From IMG/VR virus record IMGVR_UViG_3300045283_000085, positions 1-47,176 of that record: a stretch of DNA of 47,176 bases, one strand, 5' to 3'. This document shows, one piece after another, positions 20,955 through 31,200 of the stretch; the stretch's first letter is position 1; each line of letters starts with the position of its first letter. The notes under the pieces were generated by a model. That model was not told the DNA's origin. It did not search any database and worked only from the letters and a program-made list of their open reading frames with translations. A program made the position numbers and the translations under genes. The DNA comes from a virus.

Positions 20955-22013
20955 ATGGCATTTACCGCTGGCGAGTTGGCATCCATTGCGAATGCCGCAC
21001 TCGATTTTCATTTCAAGGGTCAACCCCTTCCTCAATCCATTCAAGACAAACCGCTGCTTTCGAAACTGGAAGGCGCGCGTAAAACTTTTCCGGGCGGCAA
21101 AGGTGACATCACCATTCCCGTCAAAGGCAAGTATGCGTTTGAAGGCGCAGCGTCACCGCTCGCAGGATCACTGCGCGGTTACACGCATGATGATCCGGTG
21201 GCCTACGGCAACATCGCCGGAATCGAGCGCGTTAAATATCCTTGGCGCGAAGTGCATACCGGTTGGAACGTCACTTTCACCGAGTTGAAAGTGGACGGTA
21301 TCAGCGTGGTGGATTCTGCGTTTGGTGAAAACACCAGCAAACACAGCAAGCGCGAAGTCACCGCGATCACCAACATCATGCAAGACAAGGTGGAGACGTT
21401 CGGCGAAATTACGTCGAAGGCGCTCAACACCATGTTTTGGGGTGATGGCACCGTGGACCCACTGGGGTTCATTGGCGTGCGGTATTTCATCACGCCGACG
21501 CCTGCGGTGGGTGTCACGGGCGGATTGGATCGCGCCACGAATACGTGGTGGCAGAATCGCTTTGCCTCGTGGGCCGCTGCGACAGTGGACATTCCCACCG
21601 CGATTCACACGGAAATGCGTCAACTGCGCCGCTATGGCGGTAAGCCTACGTTGGCACTGGCCGGTTCCGTGTTCCTCGATGCGTTAGTGACGCAACTGCG
21701 CGCCAAGGGGTATTACACGGATGCGGGTTGGAGCAAGCCAACGAGTACGGATATCGCCGTGGCGGACATCCGTTACGCGGACCTCGTATTTCAATACGAT
21801 CCGTCGCTCGATGACTTGGGCGCGGGCTACACCAATGCCTGCTACATCATTGATCCAAAGCATTTGTACATTTATGCGATGGAGCAAGAGTACGGCAAGG
21901 ATCACGCGCCCGCACGGCCGCACGATGTGTACGGCTTGTTCAAAGCGCGCACCTACACGGGCCAACTCGTGGCAGATCAACTCAACTGTCACGGCCTCTA
22001 TCGGGTCACTTAA
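20955..22013 (+). CDS. Major capsid protein
   Basis: 352 residues from ATG at 20955 (CGGAGG upstream; the frame's earlier start at 20925 overlaps the scaffold stop). Gly/Ala-rich helix-strand organisation with FPGGKGDITIPVKGKYAFEG and an acidic KREVTAITNIMQDKVETFGE helix, ending in PHDVYGLFKARTYTGQLVAD. Position after the scaffold gene, length and a following terminator support the HK97-fold head protein. Confidence 0.85.
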   Translation: MAFTAGELASIANAALDFHFKGQPLPQSIQDKPLLSKLEGARKTFPGGKGDITIPVKGKYAFEGAASPLAGSLRGYTHDDPVAYGNIAGIERVKYPWREVHTGWNVTFTELKVDGISVVDSAFGENTSKHSKREVTAITNIMQDKVETFGEITSKALNTMFWGDGTVDPLGFIGVRYFITPTPAVGVTGGLDRATNTWWQNRFASWAAATVDIPTAIHTEMRQLRRYGGKPTLALAGSVFLDALVTQLRAKGYYTDAGWSKPTSTDIAVADIRYADLVFQYDPSLDDLGAGYTNACYIIDPKHLYIYAMEQEYGKDHAPARPHDVYGLFKARTYTGQLVADQLNCHGLYRVT

Positions 22014-22022
22014 TTGGTGAAC

Positions 22023-22051
22023 GAGCGCGGTCAACCGGCCGCGCTCTCTTT
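22023..22051 (+). terminator. Terminator-like hairpin after the capsid gene
   Basis: GAGCGCGG/CCGCGCTC, 8 perfect G+C-rich pairs with an 8-base loop, followed by TCTTT. The T-run is short, so partial termination or 3'-end protection of the abundant capsid transcript is likely. Confidence 0.65.
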
Positions 22052-22066
22052 AACGGTGGAGGAAGT

Positions 22067-22408
22067 ATGCAATTACTGAACGCATTGGTCGCTATCACGG
22101 GCGATCGAAACAACATGCTATTGCGCACGGAGTTGACACCAGCGGAAATTATTCTGCTGCAACAACTTCACGGTGATAGCTCCGTCTCGCAAATCGAACC
22201 GGTGGGCGAAGTGAAGCGCGAACCACAAGCGGAGATTGAGCGCTTGAAATGGCTGTATCCGCGTGAAAGCGAACGCATCCAAAATATTTGGCGCGATCAT
22301 CCGGGCGCTGCGTTTCCGACTCGCCTCGATATGTTGCTCATCAATCCCGCGTTTTTGAAGTCGGCCGAATCCTCGCAGCCTTACATGGTTGACGCGAAGG
22401 TCGCGTGA
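22067..22408 (+). CDS. Unknown head-tail region protein, 113 residues
   Basis: ATG at 22067 with a strong GGAGGAAG site. Begins with a helix (QLLNALVAITGDRNNMLLRT), then LTPAEIILLQQLHGDSSVSQ and an acidic/basic C-terminal half. It lies between capsid and tail-adaptor genes. Likely a minor head or completion protein by position; not recognised by sequence. Confidence 0.65.
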   Translation: MQLLNALVAITGDRNNMLLRTELTPAEIILLQQLHGDSSVSQIEPVGEVKREPQAEIERLKWLYPRESERIQNIWRDHPGAAFPTRLDMLLINPAFLKSAESSQPYMVDAKVA

Positions 22409-22411
22409 TGT

Positions 22412-23173
22412 ATGCGCGGCGAAACATTGGGGCAGCTTTTAACGGAGCTGCGCGCGGAGTGCGGGTATAGCTCAAACGCGGCGCACGGCATCAACAATCG
22501 CGATTCGTTGGTGCAGATTCTAAAACGCACGCAGCGCAGGCTTTGGGCATCCTGGGATTGGATGCACATGCGCGTGTCTCGCGATATTCCGCTGATGGCC
22601 GGACAGCGGTACTACAACGTGCCCGCCGATCTGTATTACGAACGCATTGCCGACAATGGCGGTGAAGTGAAGTTCGGCGGTATGTGGATACCGCTTTGCT
22701 TTGGCATCGACGAGCGCGATTACTCCATCTTTGATCCCCGCATCGATTCGCGCTCGTGGCCGATTCAAAAATGGGACGTGGCCGAAGACCCCGCCGATGC
22801 AGGCGGCACCATCGATGCACGCGGCATGATTGAAGTGTGGCCGCTGCCTTCTGATAGTGGCGTAATCGGTGGCAACTTGGAAGGCAACTTGCGCCTCACC
22901 GGGATTCGCAATCTCAACCCCATGAATGCGGAAGCCGATCGCTGCGACCTCGATAGCGACATGATCGTGTTGTATGCGGCGGCGGAAATTTTGGCGCGTG
23001 ACAAGAAGGATGACGCGCAAGCGAAATTGCAAATGGCGCAGCAGTTATTCAACCAACTGAAAGGCAACGCCGACAAGCGGCGCAAATTTAAGTTGGGCGG
23101 TGACGATCACGATCAAGGTCATCAAATCGATGTGTTCGCGCATCCGGTGCCGTTTTCTATCTCGGGGCACTAA
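22412..23173 (+). CDS. Head-tail adaptor / tail tubular A-like protein
   Basis: 253 residues. The opening (ETLGQLLTELRAECGYSSNA, then IKxT-like VQILKRTQRRLWASWDW and IPLMAGQRYYNVPADL) is the pattern of podovirus adaptor or tubular A-type proteins, which start with long helices and a W-rich turn followed by beta strands. It precedes the large hub protein with a one-base overlap. It probably forms the ring below the portal. Confidence 0.65.
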   Translation: MRGETLGQLLTELRAECGYSSNAAHGINNRDSLVQILKRTQRRLWASWDWMHMRVSRDIPLMAGQRYYNVPADLYYERIADNGGEVKFGGMWIPLCFGIDERDYSIFDPRIDSRSWPIQKWDVAEDPADAGGTIDARGMIEVWPLPSDSGVIGGNLEGNLRLTGIRNLNPMNAEADRCDLDSDMIVLYAAAEILARDKKDDAQAKLQMAQQLFNQLKGNADKRRKFKLGGDDHDQGHQIDVFAHPVPFSISGH

Positions 23174-25332
23174 TGGGCTACAGCGTCATCAAATCCTTTG
23201 AGCGCGGTATCGATACACGGAAAATGATCGATACCACGGAAGCAGGCGCATTGCTTGATGCACGCGATTGTCACATCACACGCGGTGGCGAGATTGAAAA
23301 ACGCGCCGCGTTCATCGTGACGGCGACCTTACCCGCGAGTACGAAAGGGTTTTACGCCACGCGCGGCCCCGTGTTTCATACCTGGGGTATTGGCGCTGCG
23401 CCTGCCGGGATGCCGCCGCGTGGTGTGTATCACAACGTGCAATTACCGAATGATCCCGATACCCCCGTCGATGAATCAACATTAACCATTGATTCAATTT
23501 TATCGGTTGAGGAGTGGCGCAATCTTTTGTATGTGATTGTGAAATATTCCGATGGTGTCGTGCGGCATTGGTACAACGATGCGCTGGTGATGACGGTGCC
23601 CATTCCGGCAGCGGCACTAGGCTCGCTCAATGCCCCACTGCCCGCGCCAACGCTGCCCTTACCACAACTGCCCGCGCCGCTGGTCACGCCTGCGCCGCAA
23701 GCGCCCACCGTTTTATCAACGCCCATTCCGCTGCCGGGACCGACGCCGCCCACCATGCCCGCAGCGGGAAGGCCGCAATGCAGTTTCTATCTGTTGGTCA
23801 ATCCGATCGGAGCGACGCTGGCGCTGAAACATATTTCAATGGCGTCACCGAGCGCGGCGATCCCGCAGACGGTCGCGATGTGGAACGAACCGGGCGGTGA
23901 CTACAAGCGCTTGATGGACAACATGGCGGATTGGGTGGACCTCGGAATTATCGGCGGCATCACGTTCACGTATGCCTATTGGACTGGCTACACGTTGTCG
24001 GAGCAAGGCGCTGGCGCTGAACAACAACTTGCTTCGCTCATCAATGCGCATGTGCCTGCGGCCGGTGATCCGAAAGCGTGGTGCATTGTTGCTGCCGATG
24101 GACGGCTCACGGTTTGGATTGAGGAGCAAACCCCGAAGTGGAACGGATGGGGATTATCGTTTCAGGGGGATGGCTTTGTTTTCACACTCAGCGGCCCCGC
24201 CACCGATCCGACCCTGGTTTTTATTCAACCGGTTTTCAGTGGGGGTGTTGAAGCGCCGCCGCCGCCGCCCGTCACGGAAGACCCCGGCACGCCCTTTGTA
24301 GCGAAGCCGGAAAACAAAGGAACGTTTGTTTTGGCTCACAACGAAAAATTGTATTGCACTCAGCAGCAGTACCTTAACTTTACGAAGTTACGCACCCCGG
24401 CTTATGCGCCGACCACAGGTGACTTTATTTCAGGATGGTGGCCGACCGAGGGTAGCGGCTACATCGATCACTCGATGATGGGAGAAGGAACGCCCAATTT
24501 AATATCGCTTGCCGACTATGGCGGTGACTTGGCGGTATTTGGCGAGCGTCATATTTTTATCTGGCGCATGGACCCCGATCCGCTGCAAAACTTTAAGAAG
24601 CAAGCCTTGCATCGCGCGGGCACGATCGCGCCACACAGCGTAGTGTCGTTTGGTCAAAACGAAGTGATGTATCTCGATCGTTCCGGCATTCGCAGTTTGC
24701 GTCAACGCGAAGCGCAAGATGCGGGGTTTGCGTCCGACCTGGGGAATAACATTGACGATCTAGTGACGGCGAAAATAAGGAACTCCACTGTCACCGAGCA
24801 ACAGCGAAATTTTTGGGGCGAAGTGGAGCCTAACAGCGGCCGTTTGTGGATGGCGTTGCATGATGTCATTTTTGTGTTGTCGTACTACCCCGGCAATCGG
24901 ATCGCCGGGTGGACGTGGTATGACGCGAGCGCATATCCCATCGATATGCTGAATGCGACCGATGAGCATATATATTGGCGATCGGGAAACAATGTTTTGG
25001 TGTACGGCGGTGAAACCGGTGTGGACTATGACATGACGGAAGCGATGATCCGCGTGCCGTACATTGATGCAGGCAAACCCGCGACGTTTAAAAGTTGGAG
25101 TGCGCTGGATGCCGCCGTGTTAGGCACATGGCAGATAAAAGGTTCATTCGATCCCACGCAGCCAACGGCATTTGATCTGTTAGCCAACATCACCAAGAGT
25201 ACTTACGCGCAGGGAAAAATTGCAGTGAATGGTAAATCACCGTCACTGTCATTGGAGCTGCGCACCACCTTCAACGGCCCCGCGAGGATCGGAAATGCAA
25301 CCCTGCACTACGAACAAGACTTCGCAGACTGA
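23173..25332 (+). CDS. Tail hub / tubular B-like protein
   Basis: 719 residues. The N-terminal IKSFERGIDTRKMIDTTEAG with DARDCHITRGGEIEKRAAF is the typical beginning of podovirus tail-tube/stabilising proteins, and the C-terminal half contains a propeller-like series of Trp/Gly strands. A Pro-rich linker of about 45 residues (residues ~155-200, PLPQLPAPLVTPAPQAP) interrupts the domain. It would form the tail nozzle or tube. Its length is near that of T7 gp12. Confidence 0.7.
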   Translation: MGYSVIKSFERGIDTRKMIDTTEAGALLDARDCHITRGGEIEKRAAFIVTATLPASTKGFYATRGPVFHTWGIGAAPAGMPPRGVYHNVQLPNDPDTPVDESTLTIDSILSVEEWRNLLYVIVKYSDGVVRHWYNDALVMTVPIPAAALGSLNAPLPAPTLPLPQLPAPLVTPAPQAPTVLSTPIPLPGPTPPTMPAAGRPQCSFYLLVNPIGATLALKHISMASPSAAIPQTVAMWNEPGGDYKRLMDNMADWVDLGIIGGITFTYAYWTGYTLSEQGAGAEQQLASLINAHVPAAGDPKAWCIVAADGRLTVWIEEQTPKWNGWGLSFQGDGFVFTLSGPATDPTLVFIQPVFSGGVEAPPPPPVTEDPGTPFVAKPENKGTFVLAHNEKLYCTQQQYLNFTKLRTPAYAPTTGDFISGWWPTEGSGYIDHSMMGEGTPNLISLADYGGDLAVFGERHIFIWRMDPDPLQNFKKQALHRAGTIAPHSVVSFGQNEVMYLDRSGIRSLRQREAQDAGFASDLGNNIDDLVTAKIRNSTVTEQQRNFWGEVEPNSGRLWMALHDVIFVLSYYPGNRIAGWTWYDASAYPIDMLNATDEHIYWRSGNNVLVYGGETGVDYDMTEAMIRVPYIDAGKPATFKSWSALDAAVLGTWQIKGSFDPTQPTAFDLLANITKSTYAQGKIAVNGKSPSLSLELRTTFNGPARIGNATLHYEQDFAD

Positions 25333-25744
25333 CGCGGCGATCAATCCGCGCTTTCGCTTAGTTGAAGACCATCGCAGTGTGTGGATCAACATCCTGCCCG
25401 GTCTGCAAGCCTTGCGCGAGCAAGACGATATGGAGTGGTCAATCGAAGGCATTGATGAAATGTTGCGCAATGGCGAGGCGTCCTTACTGGTGGATGAAGA
25501 CGACGCCACCGCGTTTGGCATCGTGAGCGTGACCACGTACAAAAACGAACGCGCGCTACTCATCTATGCCATGTGGCACCAATGCGGAAATGCGATCGAG
25601 CGTTTTTATCAACACATCGAATTCATGGCGCGTGCGGCGGGATTTAAATACGTGCGCTTTTATTCGCAGCGTCCCGGAATGGCCCGCCTCGTGGCGCGCT
25701 TTGGGTATCGCGTGCGATCCATCGAGTTTTTGAAGGAGTTATAA
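25295..25744 (+). CDS. GNAT-like acetyltransferase-type protein
   Basis: 149 residues, ATG at 25295 inside the end of the tail hub gene. Contains LLVDEDDATAFGIVSVTTYK and a C-terminal FKYVRFYSQRPGMARLVARF, GYRVRSIEFLKEL. This is the strand-helix-strand ending of GNAT folds (late helix plus G-Y/F-x). The acetyl-CoA loop is not clear, so it may be a structural derivative. Similar genes occur in podovirus virion clusters. Enzyme activity is unproven. Confidence 0.6.
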   Translation: MQPCTTNKTSQTDAAINPRFRLVEDHRSVWINILPGLQALREQDDMEWSIEGIDEMLRNGEASLLVDEDDATAFGIVSVTTYKNERALLIYAMWHQCGNAIERFYQHIEFMARAAGFKYVRFYSQRPGMARLVARFGYRVRSIEFLKEL

Positions 25745-25746
25745 AC

Positions 25747-26355
25747 ATGGGTGACGGTGGCGCAGCAAAACAAGCGGCTAAAGCGGAACAAAAGGAGTTT
25801 GAACGCGAGGGCAAAATTAGGATGGGAACGCAGGACATTCGCAATAAGTTTGCGAGTGCGTTCAATGATGACTATTACAAGGACTTTGAAAAAGCGGGAA
25901 CGGAGTATTACAAGCCGCAGCTTGATTCGCAGTACAAGGAAAGTTTGAATCAGCTACAGGCGGCGCTTGCGCGCAATGGGTTAGGACAATCGAGTGTTGC
26001 GGTGACGCAGGCCGATCGCTTAAAGCGTCAGAATCAAACGGCCAACGATCAAGTCGCTGAAAATATTCGCAACCAATCCAATCAACGCAAGTCCGACGTG
26101 GCGAATCAAGAATCGGTAGCCGTGGGGCAACTGCAAGCCTCCGCCGATCCTGCGGCAGCATCGCAACAAGCGGCTAATCTCATCAAGTCGCAAACGGCGC
26201 TTCCCGGATGGTCGCCATTGGGCCAAGTGTTCACCGATGCAACGGCGGGCCTTGCGACGCAAGGGGACTTAGAGCGCGCCAATCAAAATCGGTACAACGC
26301 GGGCGTGAGCCAATGGGGTAATAACGCGCGACGCTTCCTGCAAAACGTCGGATAG
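25747..26355 (+). CDS. Probable internal virion protein A
   Basis: 202 residues, ATG at 25747, three bases after the previous stop. Lys/Ala/Gln-rich and helical (KQAAKAEQKEFEREGKIRMG, LQAALARNGLGQSSVAVTQA). Low-complexity helical proteins here in podovirus clusters are ejected with DNA. No specific family recognised. Confidence 0.65.
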   Translation: MGDGGAAKQAAKAEQKEFEREGKIRMGTQDIRNKFASAFNDDYYKDFEKAGTEYYKPQLDSQYKESLNQLQAALARNGLGQSSVAVTQADRLKRQNQTANDQVAENIRNQSNQRKSDVANQESVAVGQLQASADPAAASQQAANLIKSQTALPGWSPLGQVFTDATAGLATQGDLERANQNRYNAGVSQWGNNARRFLQNVG

Positions 26356-26362
26356 GTGATCT

Positions 26363-27133
26363 ATGAATCCGTTACTGGTAATGGCGATTTTGGAAGCGGC
26401 CTCGATGGGCGCGAACTACGCCGGTCAAAAAAAGATCGACAAGGGCCGCGCCGTCGCGATGCGACAGCAACAGGAACGAAACGATGAATTGGCGCGGAGA
26501 GGAGAAGCCTCCTCTAAATCAACCACGGACCTATTGATTGGTACGCCAGAGAAAGAGAAAGCCGCCGCCGCCGAACGGCTTGCCGCCGTGGAAGCCGCGC
26601 GCACGCAAGTTAATCCGCTCACCAATCAAACCACAGATCAACTTGCTGTCAGTTCGCTTTCGCCAATGGGTTCGCGCGCAACGCAGGACATCGCGGACGC
26701 GGATAAGCGGACTGCCGGTTATCTCAATCAGCAAGCGAAAGCGCGTGCGGCGCTCGGTTCGTTCGGTGATGTAATGGTTAGCAACAACATCGGCGTGCAA
26801 CGCAACCAACAAAACTTAAATCAAAATAGCAACTCGATGCAAAACTGGAATCAATTCGTGTTGCCCGCAAAATTGGAAGCCGCGAATCAAAGCGGCCGTG
26901 ATTGGCAAACGATGGCGGATTTAATACAGGCCGCGTCTGCGATTTACGCTGGCGTTGGTCTAGCGAAGGGAGCCGCAGGCGCAGGCGCAAAAGTTGCTGG
27001 CGCGAATGTCGCGAACGACACCGCTGCGAGCCTGAGCGGTGATGCACTGACGCGCGCAGGAAATAACGCGTATTGGTTGAATGGAGGCTACGGAGCCAAT
27101 TTCCGCCCGCCTGTTCCCGGCGCGATTTATTGA
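26363..27133 (+). CDS. Probable internal virion protein B
   Basis: 256 residues. A hydrophobic N-terminal helix (LLVMAILEAASMGANYAG) is followed by a long Ala/Arg/Glu/Gln-rich coil, then Asn/Gln-rich stretches and a Gly/Ala-rich tail. The build fits an ejection protein that crosses the envelope. Placed between other candidate ejection proteins. Confidence 0.65.
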   Translation: MNPLLVMAILEAASMGANYAGQKKIDKGRAVAMRQQQERNDELARRGEASSKSTTDLLIGTPEKEKAAAAERLAAVEAARTQVNPLTNQTTDQLAVSSLSPMGSRATQDIADADKRTAGYLNQQAKARAALGSFGDVMVSNNIGVQRNQQNLNQNSNSMQNWNQFVLPAKLEAANQSGRDWQTMADLIQAASAIYAGVGLAKGAAGAGAKVAGANVANDTAASLSGDALTRAGNNAYWLNGGYGANFRPPVPGAIY

Positions 27134-27143
27134 GGATAGAGTC

Positions 27144-28280
27144 ATGTCACAAGTCCCCAATCGTTATTACAACTCACCGTGGATCGCCGACGCGGCGAAG
27201 AATCTATCGCTTGCGATTGCCGGTGATCCTGAGCGCGATGCGGCGCGGTTGTCGCAGAAGCGCACTGAAATGCTGATGAAGCGCGAAGAAGAAAAAGCGG
27301 CACTAGAAGCGCAAGACCGCGCTAAAGCGGAAACGTTTGGTCCCATGCTCGCCAATATTTTTGGCGCTCCAAAGGAAGCTCAACCGGCGATGATAACGGA
27401 GGCGTTACGAAATAATTTACCGCCAAGCGCTGTGTACGACGTTTCCGGCGCGAACGATCCGAGGATTGCGGGGAAGATTGCAATACAAGACCCAAAGTTA
27501 AGCAGCGCACTCGAAATCGCCAACATAAAATTAACGTCCGCAGAAGAGCGAGAAAAAGCGCGCTTAGAGGAGGATCGCCGAAACCACGACTTCCAACACG
27601 GCGACCGTCAGCTTGGGATTACGACGCGCGCCACTACTGCGGCCAATGCGCTTAGTTTCAAAGAAAAGGCGCTGGCAGCGAAAGACGCGAAGGGCGATTC
27701 GCTACTTAAAATTTCACCGGATGAATTTGATGATTTAGATTACGAAATTAAAAGATTCTCGCGTCCGTACGGTGCGCAGCTTGATCCGCAATTGCATCAA
27801 GACGTACTCATCCGTGCATCGCAATACATGCAGCAAACGCGCAACGCAGGCACGGCGATACAGAAAGCATTCAGTGATTTAGTTCATCCCGAAGACGCGA
27901 CCGTTGAGCCGGGAACAGACCCGTGGTTCGGCGATCCGACGCCCGCGATCTTGAGGCCACGGAATCCGCGATCACGAGAATGGATGGACGCAAATCCTGT
28001 CGGTGCGCAACGAGTGTTAACGCCTCCCTCCGCGCCAACGCCAGCGATGCCGAATGGAAACCTATCCGGTGTCTTTATGAATCCCGCCGCGCAAGGAGCC
28101 TCGTTATTTGGTGAACCATTGGCACCGCAGTTTGGCCCGCGTGCAATGCCTGGATCACAACCCGCGCCAGCGATCACACCAGCGCCGCCAGCAGCGGAGC
28201 AATACCTACGAAAGAATGCAACCCCTCAAATGAAAGCTGCCTTTCAAAGTAAATACGGTTATCTGCCGCAGGGATTGTGA
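27144..28280 (+). CDS. Probable internal virion protein C
   Basis: 378 residues from ATG at 27144 (GAGGATAGAG upstream). A charged helical body (KREEEKAALEAQDRAKAETF, then EEREKARLEEDRRNHDFQHG) precedes a Pro-rich C-terminal third. The last 20 residues (AAFQSKYGYLPQG) may be a short binding motif for the giant protein or vertex. It overlaps the giant gene by one base. Internal virion role inferred from position. Confidence 0.65.
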   Translation: MSQVPNRYYNSPWIADAAKNLSLAIAGDPERDAARLSQKRTEMLMKREEEKAALEAQDRAKAETFGPMLANIFGAPKEAQPAMITEALRNNLPPSAVYDVSGANDPRIAGKIAIQDPKLSSALEIANIKLTSAEEREKARLEEDRRNHDFQHGDRQLGITTRATTAANALSFKEKALAAKDAKGDSLLKISPDEFDDLDYEIKRFSRPYGAQLDPQLHQDVLIRASQYMQQTRNAGTAIQKAFSDLVHPEDATVEPGTDPWFGDPTPAILRPRNPRSREWMDANPVGAQRVLTPPSAPTPAMPNGNLSGVFMNPAAQGASLFGEPLAPQFGPRAMPGSQPAPAITPAPPAAEQYLRKNATPQMKAAFQSKYGYLPQGL

Positions 28281-31200
28281 TGGCAACACCTAACCCCTTC
28301 GATCAATTCGATGCGATACCCGTCGCAAGGGAAGTGCCGCCTGCGCCGCAAGCAAATCCATTCGATCAATTCGATGCACAGCCAGTTGCGAACACCGACG
28401 TAATCACGCAGGACATTGCAGATCAAACAGCGCGAGCGTTGATGGGAAATGTGGTGCTGCCAGCGCCAGTGCAACAAACGCCCGAGGATTCTTGGGGCGA
28501 TGTGTTTAACAAGTTGGTGCCGCGACTCAAAGCGGGTGCAGGTAGCAAAGTTGCTGGCATTCAACGCTTTCGCGCTGATGACCTAGACGCGCAAAACAAA
28601 CTGTTTGAATCACGGTTAGCGACGTTGCCGCAAGTTATCTCAGATTGGAAACAACGCCCCAATCGCTTTGCGACTCGAATCGCTGACGATCCGCGCGTGA
28701 TTGCCGCCGCACAAGCAGCGGGCGTGGAACCTGATGCGTTCGTTGTTCCTTTCCCCTCTGCCGAGGAACTAACACCGGAGAAACGCGCGGAGCTAGTTGG
28801 AAATTTTCACACGGACATTATCAAGCAGGCTGACTTGCAAGAGTCAGCAGATGCCCATCGCGCTCGCGTGGAACAGCTCAACAAAGACGCTCAACTCAAT
28901 GCAGGCGATTGGAGTCCTAAGACGCTGCTATCAGAAGCGATCGGCACCGCGCCGGATTTACTCGCCGCAGCGGGTGGCGCGATGGTGGGCGGTCCGGCAC
29001 TCGGTGCCGGTGCGTTGGTGGGCGAGATTGCGCCAACATCCTACGAAGAAGGCCGACAAAAAGGCTATTCACAAAACGATGCAGCGAAGTACGCATCATT
29101 GATGACTGGCGCGGAATTCATTGGTGAGGTTCCGGTGTTTGAAGTGATGGCAAAAACGCCAGCCGGGAAAGCGTTGATGAAAAAAGTTGTCGGTAAATAT
29201 GCCGATAAACTTATTGGCAAAGTTGCGGGAACGGCCGTTGCGGAAGGCGTTGGCGAAGACATCACCGAAGCGTTGCAGATTGGTATTCAAACCGGTCTTT
29301 ATGATGAAAAGGTGTCAACGGCCGAAGCGCTTGATCGATTAGCTAAGGCGGGTGTACTCGGTTCCATCTTGGGCGGCACGATGGGCGGCGGTGCGCATCT
29401 CGCGGAAGGCAAACGAGACATCGGCCCAACCCCCGCGCAAATCGAAGAAAAGAAACGGATCGACGCAGCGCTAGGCCGCACGCAACACGGTGCGCGGATC
29501 GAAGGCGAGGCACCCCCATCAACAAATAGTGGAAATTCCATACCTTCCGAATCGGCACCGGGTACAATGCCGCCGTCCTCTAGCGGGGAAAGTCCTTCCC
29601 CTGATGTGGTCGCGCCGAAGGTAGCTCCGACACGCGAAACCACTCAGGGGTTGGCAACCCAACCGACTGATACGACCGCGCCATCTACTGCGCCGTCCAC
29701 CGCACCAACTGAAACCACTGGCGAAACGCCACCGGCACCGACGCAAGCCGCGCCGCCGTCAGTCGCGGCTGAACCGACTGCACAAAAAACGGAAGTCCCG
29801 CCCGCCCAAACTGCGCCCCCAGTTTCCACACCGACGCCTACGCCCCACGTAGAAACGGTCGAACAACCGGGTACAGAGCAGGTGGGCGGGACGACCGAAC
29901 CGGCTGCGATTGAATGGCAACCGCATGACAAGAAAGCAGCGGTTGCGCCTGCGCCGATTGCCACCACTGGCAAACCACTGACTGCAACGGTGTATCGCGG
30001 CAGCGGCAAAAGTGGCGAACAAATTTATTCTGGCGCACAAGTGCCGGTCGCGGGCGAAGGTGGCTACTACGCATTCAATCCAACCGATGCGGCGAACTAC
30101 GGCGATACGATTCATCAAGGGCAAGCGACGATCACGAATCCGCTGGTAATTACCAATGATGCGCAGTGGCGAGCGCTGACGAAGAATCGCGCCGGATGGA
30201 AGTATCCCAATCCCACCGGGCAAAGCGAACAAACCGTTAAAGAATGGACGGCAGCGCTTCGCGATGTCGTGACGAAGGACGGCCACGATGGGCTTGTTAT
30301 TCAGATGGATCAACAAGGCGACAACGCGAAGACGTTGCGCGATGTGTTCGATCACGATCAAATCGTTGATTACCGCGCGCCCGCACCGATGCCCGCGACC
30401 GCGCCAGCATCGCAGACGCCAGTGTCAAAACGTGAGACTGCGCCAGCTAAAACGCAAATCGAGAAACTAGAAGCGTCGGCCGACGTCGCTGAGAAAGAAG
30501 GCGATGCGCCGCGCGCTAAACAATTGCGTGAGCAAGCGAATCGCCTGCGCAAGTCAGCGGGCGAGATTGAACAGAATCAGCCGAAAAAGGCTGCGGGAAA
30601 ACCTGAATCCACAGAAAGTAGACTCGACCAAAAAATCCCCGGCTATACTGTTGAGGAAAGCAACGCCCCTGATGATGCCGATTCCGGCATCACGGTGGAG
30701 GAAGGTAACGACGATGCCCACGCCGAATTTGAACGACTCCGCCAACGACAGAATCAAGAGTCTGTCGGAACTGGCACTGGAACACCCGAACGACAAGATG
30801 ATTCAAGCGGGCGCGGATCGCGAGTTGTATCTCCTCAAGGAAGCCGCAGCGAAGGGACACCAACCGGCGATAGATCACCTCGCGAAAATCGAACAACTGC
30901 GAGCGAAGGCAAGCCGCTAAAAGCGCATCGCGGCGCGCATAGCGCGCTTGCGCCCGAACACTTCAATGACGAAGCGCTTGGGTTTGCATCGGGCCACCCG
31001 TCATCCGGTCTCGGTGTCTGGTTCACAAACGACAAATCCGAAACGCCGCGCTTTGGCCCAATCCAAAGTTCGCATGACGTGGACCTTCGCAACCCGCGCG
31101 TCTACACGCCAAGCGATCCGATTCCTGGGTTTAGTTCACTAGAAGAAGCGGCGGCACTGCGTCGGTCGCTCAAAGCGCAAGGTTACGATGGCATCGTGCA

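Noticed and set aside
30504-30920. 138-codon ORF inside the giant gene
   Set aside because: It lies wholly within the continuous giant frame in another phase, and its only good SD-like sequence is by chance within coding sequence; overprinting cannot be excluded but is not supported.
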